Source: Yponomeuta sedellus (lineage: Eukaryota; Arthropoda; Insecta; Lepidoptera; Yponomeutidae). Taken from it: a DNA stretch of 64,000 nt. This document shows positions 23,601 through 34,968 of this stretch, piece after piece (within the stretch, counting starts at the first letter, position 1; every line of letters starts with the position of its first letter). The stretch is taken from NCBI GenBank assembly GCA_934045075.1, contig OW203726.1, positions 5,465,535 to 5,529,534 of the forward strand, in the 5' to 3' direction. Both the position numbers and the translations under genes were made by a program. The notes beneath the pieces are model-generated. The model was not told the DNA's origin. It saw only the letters and a list, made by a program, of their open reading frames with translations, and ran no database searches.

Positions 23601-26600
23601 TAGCTTCTTTCGAAAGTAAAAGTTTAACACAACTTTGAGAAAGAAAGTGTTTCTAATGGCCGTAATGTTGCAATCCGGTTACGCGCGAAATCTTTGTTGG
23701 AACCATCAGAATTTCTCCCAAATACCACGTAACTTATTCCAAAATGTCAATAGATGTCGTTGTCATTTTGAATATTGGCGGTGTTATTTACAAAACACAA
23801 TTCCTTAAAACGCTAATTAGGTAAAATAGTCTGTAGTGAACATTTTACAACGAAAAAACATAATCACAGACTGAATAAAATTACTCAAAGGAGTACTTTA
23901 GAGGAAAAGTGTAGGTATTTCTAAATAAGACCGCCACGTTTGCATTGTGTTATACTTAGAAAAAAAAATCGAACTACCTATAACCTTTTACTTTTTATGT
24001 TCAAAAGTGTTCTCTATCTATCTACGAGTACATTTAAACATTGTCATGCAAAGTAGCAGAAATTGTTTCAAAGTATGGAAGTTTCATAACATTGAGTCCA
24101 TCTGGGTCACTGGACGAGTTTATTGTTCTATTGTTTTAAATTTTTTTTGATCACAACAAAGTTCATCGGTATGATAAATCGTTGCGTCATCAAATTGTTG
24201 CATGAAATATGGATTCTGTAATTGGGCGATACGATAAAGTATTTTGCCATCAGGAAATCCTAACACCCATTGTTAAAGTCGGAAACTTGAAGTGTTGTCC
24301 TTCTAATTAAAATACATTTAATGAGATTCCATTGTTTTCGTGTTGCATGGAAGTTATTATTATAATTATTATTACAAGTCTTCTGACTTACTGCATCTGG
24401 CATGTGAACTCTAGTCACTGCATACCGCTCTTAAACTGGCGTGCGTTTACAGTCTATTTATTCTTGTCCAATTTAGTAGACAAGATTCTACCCGTAAACT
24501 GTAACTTTTTAGTCCAAAACTGCCATATTTCCATAAATGAAGTAAGTAACTTGGAACACTCTTTAAGATAACACGCTGCCAATTTTATAAACATAAGTAG
24601 TTCATGATATTTCATGAATTTGCGAGAAAATGTCTAGTTTAGGCATCTAATCTCAATTTTAAGGTTAGAATATTGTTTACTAAATTGGACAAGTAAGAAT
24701 AAATAGGTAGACGGTATGTCTAGATGCACCATATTACAAAAGAAACGTTTTTTATGGTTTCGTATTAAGTGTCTGCTAACGGTGAAGGAAAACATCGTGA
24801 GGAAACCCGCGACTTGGTTGGCTCTGCACGTATTGACTAGTCTTTCCTGTGGGCTAGGCCAACTAAGCTGTCAGGATGGTATAGGTGCTGGGCAAGCCTA
24901 CACCATCTATAAAACCATGTCCCAGGCACTACAGCGTCGGAGTGGTCCCTTCACCCATCTAGTGTGAGTGAAGATACCACTGGACGCTGTATAAATCATC
25001 TCATTAAGTAGATGCAAAAAGGCCAATATTATTATTATTATTAAGTGTCTGAGGTGTTCAAATACCTACATCAGCGCTTGAAATTGCCAATCCGCGGAGA
25101 GCAGGTATCTCTCTGGGAGAAAGCCTGTGCTCTGCAGTGGGAGGACGTTAGGCTACATAAAAAAAAAGGTGAACCGAAATGTGGATCCACAGGAATAAAA
25201 ATATCGTGGAACCTAGACATAATCTCACGCCTGTGTTTAGGGGCGGTAAGCAGACTAACAAGTTACGTGCCATATTTTATTTACCTATTACTTATATGAA
25301 TGTACGATGATGACAAATGTAGGTACCTGTATGACCTCATAGGTATATCTACCTAACTCCACTGCCCATAAACGGCATCCCTCCACCTTTTCCAGATGTA
25401 TTCCCTTTCCTTGACCGCGTGGTTTACCTCTGCCTGGGTGACGTGGTCTACGCGGGCCCCACGAGGAGTCTCCTGGATTATTTTGGCAGCATCGGCTTCC
25501 CGTGTCCGCAACTCGAGAACCCGCTCATGTACTATCGTAAGTGTCCTGAGGGAATTATTGCGAATGACCCGACGGAATGATTTCTTTCTGGTTTAGGCAG
25601 TTATGATACCTGCAGAAGATACCAGTAAAGAATAAAAAGATCCTTACCCAAAAAATGCAGTACCAATTCAGAAGCCTGTCGAACTCCATGTATGGAGTTT
25701 AATTATTTCTTTTGGCCTCTGTCTCACCTGATGGAAATCGAAGCCGTGGCTTAAGATGTGACGTGCTTCTCTGCATAATGTGGCGTCACTGAACATCACT
25801 ACATTTCTCTTAACTCGTATTAAATCAGGAAGCCGATTCTCGCCCATGCACATTGAAAGCGTAGACGCAAAATATTCGAAAGCTTAGACATTTGTCGCCT
25901 AAAAATAAGATAACTCGACAGAGTCATGTATCTTCTCATTCGAATTCTATGTGGCATGGCGTTCAGAATACAGATTTTCGCAGTCGCTTGACTTTTTATG
26001 TAGAATTCAAGTCATAAGCCTTAAGAGACGTATACTTACGAATTATTTGCTAATGAAGTGAGAATTGGCTTCCAGGTTAGATAATCAATCATCCAGCCTT
26101 GAACACTCCCCGAATGAGAGTCATAGCTCGCGTTTACCTTGCTTGCAGAAAGAAGTGGCGTTAATTGTCCAGCAAAGGACGAGTAAGGGCTGATTGATTG
26201 ACTGAACTTTGCAAAAGAGAAGAATTTAAATGCCTGCAAAATTGCTATTGTTGCCTATTCCAGTATGCCTGTCAACAGTGGACCGTCGTTCACGTGAGCG
26301 TTTCATAGAGTCCAACCACCAAATAGCAGCCCTGGTAGAGAAGTTCAAACTGGAAGGCCAAGCCATGATGCAGGGAAACCTTAACGACCACAGCCGCATC
26401 ATCAACCCGAATAAGATCCAGCTGAATTACGGCACGCCAAGCGGCACTAAGGTCATCTGGATGTTATATATGTAAGTAAACATGATCATGATCACCGCAT
26501 TTACGATCCACTCAGAAACTTAATTTGGGTACTTAGGTAGGTACTTATGCGATTCGATTATCAATTATCGATTCCTACTATCAGGCCGCACACGAAAGTG

Positions 26601-29600
26601 CATGAAAATGTATCTCAAGCTGTACTCGCTGATGCCTCACGCACGAGTCGACCAATTTAAATATTCACTGGTCGAACACAGCTCGTGACAAAGATCGTAA
26701 AACAGTAGCGTATGCCGATGAATTTGACCTTAATTCGTCTTTCGAGTTTAGAAAGGTAGGTATTCCGTAGATATGTGCCCTGCCCTAATGGGCGCTATGG
26801 CGCCTCTTAGGGGAGGGCTATGTCCAGCAGTGGACTACATAATATAGCCTGAAGAAGAAGAAGTGTATTCCCGACCTCACAAAAAACCACATAGGCAGGT
26901 AGGTGGGTAGGCTATGGACCTCGCAGGTAACTGTACCTAGGTACAATTGACGACAGGTCGACATGGCATTTCTCTAGTGACGTGACGTTTTCAATATCGA
27001 TATATTTTTATTATGTATGTAACAAAATGTGAATAAAATAATACCACGTTTTCATTTAAGTTAATATTTATTCATCTGAATCATCTAACGTATCGCTACA
27101 AAAACTTAAAGAATCTTCGTCACTGGTATCTCCGACTTTTATAATAAAATCTTCCATTTCATTTTCCATTCCCATGTCTTTTTCCCAATATTCATTTTCA
27201 AGGTTCTGGACATGTTTTTCGAAATTGCTCCAGTTTTCTGCCGTGACTGACAAAATTGCATTCGTTGTTATCTCTTTAAGCTTTGTCAAACACAAATCGC
27301 TCTTTATGTTGTGTACCCTGACGAAGCGTTTAACGGCGGCCCAGGCTAATTCAATAGGATTTAAATCGCACATATATGGAGGTATTCTAATAATATCATG
27401 ACCATGTCCTTTAATTATATGGTCAATTTTATAATTGATATCAACGGGTTTATGTTGTTCTATAATTTTAAATAAATCTGGCTTTCTCATTGATCTATCG
27501 CACGATATATTATTGTCTTCCAGCCAATTTATCATAACTGATTTTAGAGAACTTTTTGTTGGGGGTTTGTTGAGCTGGACACTATGGTAAGGTGCGTTAT
27601 CCATTACCACGACACTGCGTTCAGGAAGAGACGGCAAAAGTTTTTCCGTTACCCATTTTTCAAAATTCTCGCCATTCATTTGACCATGATAGTCGCCAGT
27701 CGTAGTACCGGCCTTAAAAATTAAAGAAGCTCCAGGTATAAATCCGTTTTTCCCTCCTGCGTTAACAACTATAAGTCTATTTCCAGAACTAGTATCTGTG
27801 AGAATTCCTTTTGTTCCAATCATTTGCCAACACTTTTTGAAAGTTAAATTATTATCCACCCATGTGGATTCATCTAAATAAAAAATATTTCTATTTTGTT
27901 GTCGGAATTCTCTCATTTTTTTTAAGTATTGATACCGTTTGAAAACTATATCTGGCTTTTCAATTAAAATAGATCGTTTATTTTGACATTGACGCCATCT
28001 GTATCCCATTTTCTTTAACAGCCGTTGTAATGTACGAATACCCCAAGGAAAAGGTATTTTTTCACGTAAAGCAACGTGTAACTTAGGACATGTCGGAACG
28101 ATCTTCTTTTGTAAATAAAATTCTGTTATGGTGTTGTGAATCACTGTACGATCAAAATCATCAACACAAAATTTTAGACCTGTCTTCTTCCGTTTTTTGG
28201 GTGATTTCAACTTTTCCTATGCTTCCACTGATTTTAATTCTGATTTTATCCTAGACATAGTTCTTTTCGATAGACCTGTATAAAACACAGCCCTGTCTAA
28301 TGTCTGATTGACAGAAAATTTGTAACAATTATTTTTCCGTTCAATGTCACAATTTTCTAACACTTTTCTAGCTAGTTCTCGAGCTTGAGAGTGAATTATT
28401 GGTTTTTTTGCTTGAACACGGGACGAAGATGAAACCGTAGCCATTTTTAAAACACAATAGTAATAAATTATGTGAGCGAGATTAAAATCGATAAACGCGG
28501 TCGATACGGACTCGTGCGACACTAAGACTAAGACGACGCGGGGACTGTGCGGGTGTGCGGGGCGACCCCGCCTCCGCGGCTCACCTCATGCCCCGATTGC
28601 CATGTCGACCTGTCGTCAACTTTACATTCCAAAGGAGACATTCTTGTCATATATCTCCGACCAGCAAGAGCATCAGCGATGTTGTCTTCTTTACAGGCGA
28701 ATGCTTGCAAGCATCTTCAATTTCAAGAAGAATGGCATGAAACAGATATTTATGAGGCTGTTCACACTACCGCTCTACTTCCTCATACTTTGGGTATTCT
28801 TCAACGAAGCAAAGGTAACCATTAATTTACTTATATCGAATCTTGTTTACTCTGGCTTGAAGGGCCAGATATCTAATATCCCTTGATACTTATATTTTTC
28901 AGGATTATCAAAGGGCTTTCATAACGAAGAGTGGTTTGATCTTCAACGCCATCGTCGGTACTTATTTTATCAGTATCATGAACACTGTATGCTTATGTAA
29001 GTATCAGGTTTATATGGACCGGAAAGTGAACTACTTGTTGCACTACTCCGATCGAGGAACTAAAATGTCAATTGTCAACTTTACATTCTTTAGAATAAGA
29101 TCTACTCTCTTTCAGTCGGCCCGTACAGAACCAGGTATTATCAGGAGTCTCAGGAAGGGTTGTACAGCGGAGCCAGTTTGCTGCTGTCCTGCAATCTCGT
29201 CTCCATACCGTTCTCCTTCATCACGACGCTTGGCTCCGCGGCCATCATATATCCGTAAGTGTGGAGTAAATATACAGCCATCTACCTACCTAGTTCCATA
29301 TTTCTATGTTTGGTGCATACACTTCGTTCAAGATGGAAAGTGACAAATGTTTCTATTACATCGCATCTTCAAGTGCGCCGCAGAAACACGTCGTCTTTGT
29401 GGCATCAATATATCTGATTGAAACATCTGTCAGTCAGTGATTTTCAACAAAATTTTGTCCCTCAGCAAGGCTATCTAACAAACCAGGATATTTTCAACAG
29501 AATCCTAGGCGACATAACGGAAGGCGCGGAGTTCGTCTACTTCGCTCTAATCCTATGGTCATGCTACATCTTCGCGGAGCAGCAAGCAATGGCGGTGATG

Positions 29601-30817
29601 ATGTTTGTGAAGAACGGGCTGGTTGCAGCCGTGGTCAACATCTACATGACCTGCGTTTATGTGATGCTCGCGAGTGGAGTTTTAAGGTAAGGAACGGGAA
29701 GTTCTTTTGTATGCCTTTAAAGTTTTGGATTAAGGAGCTGCAGCATTACGTCTTCGGTATTCGGTGTACAGGTTTTTATGGGTTACGCATTTCTTCAGGC
29801 TTCCACATTTGGGTCTCTTTACTGTATTCTAGGACTCATGGTCGTGGACATTAGTATAAGTGGAGATAGAATACAAGAATACTCCACCATCTCACATCAG
29901 GGAGAATATATGCCATTGAAAAGAGCAGCCTTAACGCCTTCGTAAAAAAGGGCTTCCGACTTTGAGGTCGGTTGTTTCGTTTCAACTTTCGGTGTAAAGA
30001 TATTTTGGATTTGTTTTTCGGTTTTGTACCTCTTACGATATTCGGCGAAGGATGCAAAAGATGTAGAACTCCGTACATTCTTTGTTGGCCAAAATCGCCC
30101 AAAACAAACAGCTTAGTCTTGGACTGATAGCAGTTAGCAAACAAAAACAAAACTCTAAGTTGATCGAAGAATAAGCTAATCCCGAAGTATTTTAGAAGAT
30201 TCGCTTGATCGGCGTAAACTATTCTCGGAGGACAAAGAATTTCCTGCTATCTGGATGTTTCATATAAAGTTCTCTCGGGAAACCGCAGATAAAACCGAGT
30301 CTACGCATGCATTAGGGATTCTGATTCCCAATCAATTTAGATAACATGTGCTTTTAATCGTAAAGACAAAAGACCAGCAGAAAGTAAATTCAGGCGCATA
30401 TGGTTTTCCAGGTCCTACAAAGGCTATGAGGACTGGCTCTACTACCTGACGTATATCACCCACACGCGCTACGTCTCCATCTTCCTCCATCGAAGCGTCT
30501 TCAAGCAGCCCAACTTCAACGTCCTACCGTTCAGCGACACCGAAAACTGCTCATCAATAACCAGCAGTCTAATACAAACTTCGTCCTCCCTAAATACTAA
30601 CTCGAATGCGAACTGCCGATATGCCAGCGGCAAGGCATTCTTGACCGAGCGGTTTTCTTCGAAGAATTTCAACGGGGACATTTATCAGTCGGGGGATTTT
30701 AATTTGGATTTCAATTTGGGGATCGCTTTTGCGTTCGCGTTCGGTAGCATTGTGATGAACAAGTTTCTGTATTTGATGCCGCTGCCGAGTTACATCAAGG
30801 ATAAGTTTAGAGAATAA
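17636..30817 (+). CDS. ABCG8: ABCG half-transporter, ABCG5/ABCG8 (sterolin) type, 12 coding exons
   Basis: Exons: 17636-17689, 19586-19703, 20699-20883, 21703-21847, 22399-22530, 25396-25536, 26264-26471, 28697-28814, 28903-28996, 29116-29254, 29438-29686, 30412-30817. All junctions are GT-AG and keep phase; the product is 662 residues, the usual ABCG half-transporter length. The NBD (1-260) precedes six membrane segments (about 345-363, 378-398, 416-443, 477-492, 506-523, 631-650), with a large extracellular loop bearing an N-C-S sequon at 573. RSRER after the NBD fits the sterolin branch. Family role: plasma-membrane sterol/lipid export as an obligate heterodimer; the partner is not here. 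Walker B (ILLLDEPT, 169-176) is intact. Walker A is GSKGSGKR (55-62) with Arg for Ser/Thr, the signature is LTKSE, the Q-loop Gln is absent and the H-loop reads TMEKP. This resembles ABCG8 more than ABCG5. Start is the ATG giving normal length; a TACTAAT branch-like site and GGCAG at 17,642-17,646 could instead mark an acceptor. Confidence 0.88.
18226..18436 (-). mobile_element. tRNA-derived SINE, family C
   Basis: Minus orientation. The head contains CTGCCTTGTTGGCCTACCGG and a B box in GGTCGTGGGTTCGAGTCCC. The tail shares CCTTGCCTGG and TTTGGGACCAG with the plus copy at 20,995-21,340. Confidence 0.7.
19320..19470. repeat. Dispersed repeat family G
   Basis: It contains ATTAAACGGGT, CCCGACGTTTCGG, CGTGGTCTCGGG and GAGTATCGCGAATCATTAAG. 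Parts recur at 20,960-20,990 and 39,425-39,505. No coding potential. Confidence 0.55.
20325..20410 (-). repeat. Dispersed repeat family D, 5' fragment
   Basis: Minus-strand fragment with CCTTCCTGCGATGCAGGAAG and GTGCCCTAGCAGTGGGGACA, in the second intron of the transporter. Confidence 0.6.
20995..21340 (+). mobile_element. tRNA-derived SINE, family C
   Basis: Head: GACTGCCTCGTTGGTCTAG with a B box GGGTTCGATACC at 21,049-21,060. The body contains GTGACGTCCTTGCCTGG and GGGACCAGGTC. The 3' part is rich in GTGTGTG and TTATC. It lies in intron 3 of the transporter. Confidence 0.75.
22065..22200 (-). mobile_element. LINE 3' tail fragment
   Basis: A TCGTCGTCGTCAGGCTG microsatellite end is followed by CCACTGCTGGACAAAGCCCT and CCTAATGAGTGCCATAG. 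This is the RTE-like 3' end seen elsewhere, in minus orientation, in intron 4 of the transporter. Confidence 0.6.
22690..22815 (-). mobile_element. LINE 3' end fragment
   Basis: CCCACTGCTGGGCAAAGGCC followed by CCCCCAATTCAGTCCAG and TGTCCTGGACC matches the usual 3' region of insect RTE-like LINEs. It is in transporter intron 5 (22,531-25,395). Confidence 0.5.
23045..23165 (-). mobile_element. Family B retroposon, internally deleted copy
   Basis: It has both arms (AAAACCTATTTAGAGGC and CTCTAAATAGGTTTTTAAAA) and TTGTCCTTAGCAC, but the tRNA-like middle is reduced to CTGCGACCTCTGGCGAACCG plus CCAGCGCTCTCCC. It is a deletion derivative of the family described at 54,103-54,328. Confidence 0.65.
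24775..25015 (+). mobile_element. SINE family F, body
   Basis: Shares GTGAAGGAAAACATCGTGAG, GGCTCTGCACGTATTGACTA, CCATGTCCCAGGCACTACAG and CACTGGACGCTGTATAAATC with the minus copies at 2340-2570 and 45,374-45,728. A related tail follows at 25,045-25,140 (GAGGTGTTCAAATACC). Confidence 0.65.
26780..26865 (+). mobile_element. LINE 3' tail
   Basis: GGCGCTATGGCGCCTCTTAG, CAGCAGTGGACTA and a GAAGAAGAAG end, as at 12,150-12,215. Transporter intron 7. Confidence 0.55.
26944..28622 (-). mobile_element. Full-length IS630-Tc1-mariner element, DD82E type, TA target duplication
   Basis: A 1679-bp element flanked by TA dinucleotides (26,942-26,943 and 28,623-28,624). The ends carry a perfect 22-bp inverted repeat beginning TTGACGACAGGTCGACATGG (26,947-26,968 and 28,598-28,619), with two or three mismatched bases outside it. 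It encodes one transposase on the minus strand, antisense to the host gene, and its right end lies 74 bp before transporter exon 8. Tc1/mariner transposons insert at TA, which fits what is seen. Confidence 0.9.
27068..28444 (-). pseudogene. Tc1/mariner-superfamily DDE transposase (DD82E), one in-frame TAG
   Basis: The frame runs from an ATG at 28,444 (MATVSSSSR) to TAA at 27,068, 459 codons, broken only by one TAG at 28,219-28,217 between the N-terminal helix-turn-helix-like part and the catalytic part. Downstream, after K-S-P-K-K-R-K-K (a likely nuclear signal), the DDE domain shows FYLDESTW (first Asp), VVVMDNAPYHS (second Asp) and CDLNPIELAW (Glu). I count 82 residues between the second Asp and the Glu, so D-D(82)-E rather than the DD34E/D of classic Tc1 and mariner. 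That spacing matches the group described as DD82E/Sailor. With intact catalytic residues and TIRs it is a young copy, inactive only through the nonsense codon unless that is a sequencing error or is read through. Confidence 0.85.
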
Positions 30818-31785
30818 ATGATCAATGTTATTATTAGGTACATTTTTTATAGTAATACTTGTAGGTATGTACGATGTGTCTTTTCCGTCCGAATAATATG
30901 TTAAGTTAACAAATAAATACTACTGATTTTTAAATTACTTATATTATTACACTTTACTCGTTACTGCTAAAACCAAATCAAAACTGAATGTCTAGCAAAC
31001 TGCTTGGTAATTTTTGCCTATATTTACAGGACTAAAATATTAATTTACCTTATTTAGTAGCTTCGATTTAATACTAGTTAAACTACTTTATCACATTCCC
31101 TGTTCAATTATAAGGGCAAGACACAAGGCTCGTACAGTCGACATCAGCTAGACCTTTACACATATTTGTTGCAAATTCGCTCGTAAGGTAACAAACTACA
31201 GTGAGCGCGTGCAACGGTCGATGTGCTGGCGACTGTAGAGCGTACCGAAGGTATAAATGTAATAGCAACTTCTAGACGTGCGCTAAATGCTTCATTGAAA
31301 AAGAAAAGTGATTTAGCAAATTTTCTTGAAGAACTGGTTTCCTTTTCAGTACTCATAGAACACTATCGTTCAGTAGCTCGTCTGCTCAAATTTCGGTCAG
31401 TTTCCACACGAATACGACGGGTATTCGCATCATTCGACTCGCGGTAGTTAGCGAATTACAATGAATGAAGAAAGAACTATCAAGGCGATGGAGATACAAT
31501 GACATATGTAGTGAATACTTAGATGAAAACCATCTAAGGGTGAATAAGTGAATGAGTTGTTTTACAAAGTGAACTCCTTCATTTAAAGAATTCATTCGCG
31601 AAGTACACACACGTCTAATAATTACTCACTACCTTTCTGTAAGATTTCACTTTGGTCGCCAAAAAATAACGTCATTTGCAGCCCTCATTATATTGGGCAA
31701 GGAATATTTTAAACTAAACTACACAATGTCACAAGTAAACATGACTGTCCGTGGGCAGAACCAGCACTTCCGCAGCGTGAGTTTT
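30818..31785. other. 3' flanks of the convergent transporter and NF-YB genes
   Basis: It contains the transporter 3' UTR with an AATAAA at 30,912-30,917. The rest has no recognised gene and is probably NF-YB 3' UTR or spacer. Confidence 0.45.
30912..30917 (+). promoter_or_regulatory. Polyadenylation signal of the transporter
   Basis: AATAAA 95 bp past the TAA stop, followed by an AT-rich stretch. Confidence 0.6.
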
Positions 31786-34700
31786 TCATCCAATAAAGTC
31801 GTTGATACCTTTGGGATAAGTGTATATCACAGCACCATCTGTCGCGATCTCGGTTTCTGTCTCCTCGGTATCTTGAGCCACATCTGAGAAAGAGACAATG
31901 CATGCATAAAATAAAAGCTTCTTTGTCAAATTAGTTAATTTTTGATAAGAGTTAATTTTTAATTGTCGTTTATTTGCAGAGTCGTGATATCAAGTATCAC
32001 CAACCATTTTATACTTTGTTTTAATAAAAAATTAAAAATTTAAAAGATGACTTGTTTACAGTAGCTATGTACTAAATTAGTTATAGTTGGTAACCTCTAT
32101 TATTAAGTACATTTTAATTCACCCCAAATTCAAACTCATTTCTCACCGTCATAGATTATGATTGGTTTGCTGTTCAATTTGTTGATAGTGACCTGCAACC
32201 AAGGATTTTGATTAATATTCAAATAACTTTTGAAAACATGTGTTTGTGATTTTTTGCAAAGGTATTAAAATCATTCATTAATCCACGCTTGGATTTACGC
32301 CAGAGTTGTATCTCGATATCAATCGAAATCAACTCTTGTATGTCTCCACTGTTGGGGCACATGCCTCTTCCTGCAAGAAGGTTAGGCCATACTCCATCAC
32401 AGGGGCCAAGTCCGGGTTGGCGGAGGACTGTCTTACAAGACAGTGGTGGGCCTTCATGTCAGAAGTTATCAAGCCGCCCATAAGGCCTCTGAAATGGCTT
32501 AACAACTGCCATTACATGATAGCCGGCACCAAAGAGTTAACGTGCCTTGCAAAGCACGGAAACGCTCGGAAAAATGCCACTAGCGGTAGTCACGGTTGTT
32601 GCTTAACTCAGGTGATTGATTCCAATCACTCACATTCGACCAGGCATTGAGCTCTTCAGAGCTGTATCTCATAAAACTATAATTTATGATAATTTGATGA
32701 CAGTCTTCCTACTTCTTAATCTGTTGGTTAATCAGCTATGTAATGTACATTGAATTAACATAGTAAACCATGAATTGTAGTTCTATGAATCAGGGCCCAA
32801 CGATCCTGACAAACCACCTTTGTTGCACACAAGCACACCATTCTTAGATATTTTATTTGGTTAGACATGAGAATTCCGTACCTACTTAGCCCCGGTTTTT
32901 GGTACACTAACAAGCCGTTAATCTACTGTTAACAGCTGTCAACTGGCCAAAGTGCATACAAAAAAACCGGCCAAGTGCGAGTCAGACTCGCGCACCGAGG
33001 GTTCCGTACAAACCTGTATTATAGACCTGAGTATTTGGTATGAATTTCAATTTAATACCTCTACGCGTTTATGAGGAAATGGGTAGTAAGTTTAAAATTA
33101 TTAAAAAAATATATATTATGTGATGTAACTAAAAATTTATGGTTTTCGTAATTTTTCCTTTATCTATGCTATAAGACGTTGCTTCGTACCAAATTTCAAG
33201 ATTCTGAGTTCACGGGAAGCACCCTGTAGGTTTTGATTCCCTTGCAAGTGTCGAAAATTTGCGGCATAAACGGCTGTATCTTTTGATTGCGTTGGCTTAG
33301 AAGTTTGATTTTTTCACAGCTTCAAGGGACAGTAGACCTGAGTAATTGATATAAATTTCAGCTTCATACCTCCACGCGTTCCTGAGAAAAAGGGTCTTGA
33401 CAGACGGACGGACAGACGGACAACAAAGTGATCCTATAAGGGTTCCGTTTTTTTCCTTTTGAGGTACGGAACCCTAAAAAACATTTGATAGCTGTTAACA
33501 GTAGTTTAACAGATTGTTAGTGTACCAGAAACTGAGGCTGATTGAGCCGCCCTTTGAACCATCTCCAGAAAAGCGGGCTGTCGGTTTGTCCAGTGTTGTA
33601 GAAATGCCAGTTCAGTGAACAGTGGCCTGTTAGGATTTCAGGTACTTTTTATCTTGCCCTTTGCTAATACATCCCCTATTTGGTCAACATATGTGCACCT
33701 TGGATGTTCCTTACCACCCCTACCATCTCTTGATATATTTCTTTTGTCAAATTTTTTTCTTCCATTCTCTATACATGCAAACCAATGCAACATTCCTGCA
33801 TAAATATTACTTACAGCATTTTCATTTGAAAGGCTATAGACTTTATTTCCACTAACTGGATTCAGGACCATGTCTCTGTATTTCTTCAGGTATACTTTCA
33901 GAGGCTCTACATAGTTGTCAAATCCTAGAGTGTTGAGTGCAAAGAGTACATCTTCACCATTAATTGTCTTTCTCTTTTCCATTTGGCATCGGTCGCTGGC
34001 TTCACTTGTCACAAACGAGATGAACTCTGATATACATTCTTGGACACATTCACGGGCGTCTTTGGCTATCTGTTTAGTGGAGGAAAAAAATCCTTAAAAA
34101 ACATGAATGCACTAAAAATAATAGGTCTAGTCACCATTGTTACACTAGAATTTATTGAACATGAGAATCCTATTTCATTTGCTAAAAATGGGTTGCAGAG
34201 GTAGAGTATCAACAAAACCCTTGCATCACATGCTTGAGATTGTCGGTTAGTATTGGTGTATCAAGACTTGAATTTTCCTAGTTACATTATATTTGTTATT
34301 TAATATTAACAATACCACTCAATGACATTGGAGAAAAACATTGTGACTTCATAGTCTATTGTATAGATGATTTTAATTAATTTGAAACGGTGATATAGGT
34401 GCTGGGCAAACCTATGTATTTGATAATGCATCTGAGTGGTCACTTTACCTATAATAGTACATACACTATTATAGGAGCTGTCACTAGGCTAGGGAATATA
34501 AATAATCTAGCATGAAGTAAGTATGTCACAAAATGAAAACAATAACCCATGAAAAGAAAATTAAGCTAAATCTCCAGTTAGTATCGAGTGCTGTAAGAAA
34601 ATGTAGCTGACCAATTCCTGGAATTACCTTCCCATTGTCAGGTATCGCTCTCTTCATAATCTTGGCAATATTAGCTATAGGTAGAAACCGGTCCTGCTCT

Positions 34701-34968
34701 CTCAATGGTGCGTTTTTACCACCATTTGAGTCAGAATTGTTTTCTTCTTGATCTGGAACCATCAAGAAACAAAAGGTTACCACATATTTTTTTAAGATTG
34801 ACAAGAGGTTAGGTTATGTTTACGAATCAGGCTCTAATAGAAGGATAAAAAACTATGCCATAGTGCCTTACCAAGTACGTCGTCCGAATTTATCACGTAA
34901 GTTTCGTCTTCCACAAGGTATCCGTTGTCTAATCTCATGATTTCGTTGCCAATTTCCTCGCCTTCCAT
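31786..34968 (-). CDS. NFYB: NF-YB, histone-fold subunit of CCAAT-binding factor NF-Y
   Basis: Minus-strand exons: 34968-34872 (ATG start, MEGEEIGNE), 34752-34628, 34069-about 33815, and a probable last exon 31883-31786. The first three join in phase. Residues about 50-140 are the H2B-like histone fold of [24 protein letters not shown], then [13 protein letters not shown] and [20 protein letters not shown], ending YLKKYRD. In the nucleus NF-YB dimerises with NF-YC and, with NF-YA, binds CCAAT boxes. The last exon (acidic TEETETEIA, then AVIYTYPKG and TGA) is assigned as the C-terminus from position and acceptor only. It is in phase 1 while exon 3 ends in phase 0, so an unfound middle exon or another donor is needed. 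Without splicing, exon 3 runs into LINE-derived codons to a stop at 33,638. The gene is divergent from XRN1. Confidence 0.85.
32323..32660 (+). repeat. Dispersed repeat family D, near full length
   Basis: Copy in the last NF-YB intron, antisense to the gene. It carries all the family D blocks except a short deletion around the CACCCATCCTGCACC segment. Confidence 0.65.
32901..33526. mobile_element. MITE split by a nested lepidopteran repeat
   Basis: Ends GGTACACTAACAAGCCGTTA (32,901) and a counterpart ending GATTGTTAGTGTACC (33,526) form roughly 42-bp imperfect inverted repeats. About 32,967-33,480 between them is a different element, starting CCGGCCAAGTGCGAGTCAGA and ending GGTACGGAACCCTAAAAA, a repeat seen very often in Lepidoptera. 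The MITE without the insert is at 53,857-53,967. Confidence 0.65.
33638..33850 (-). pseudogene. LINE ORF2 remnant abutting NF-YB exon 3
   Basis: The minus-strand translation contains [20 protein letters not shown], then [12 protein letters not shown] and [17 protein letters not shown] followed by a stop. This is the layout of the C-terminal end of RTE/CR1-like LINE ORF2 proteins. It is open and in frame with the NF-YB histone-fold exon; a GTAAGT at 33,814-33,809 could splice it out. Confidence 0.55.
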
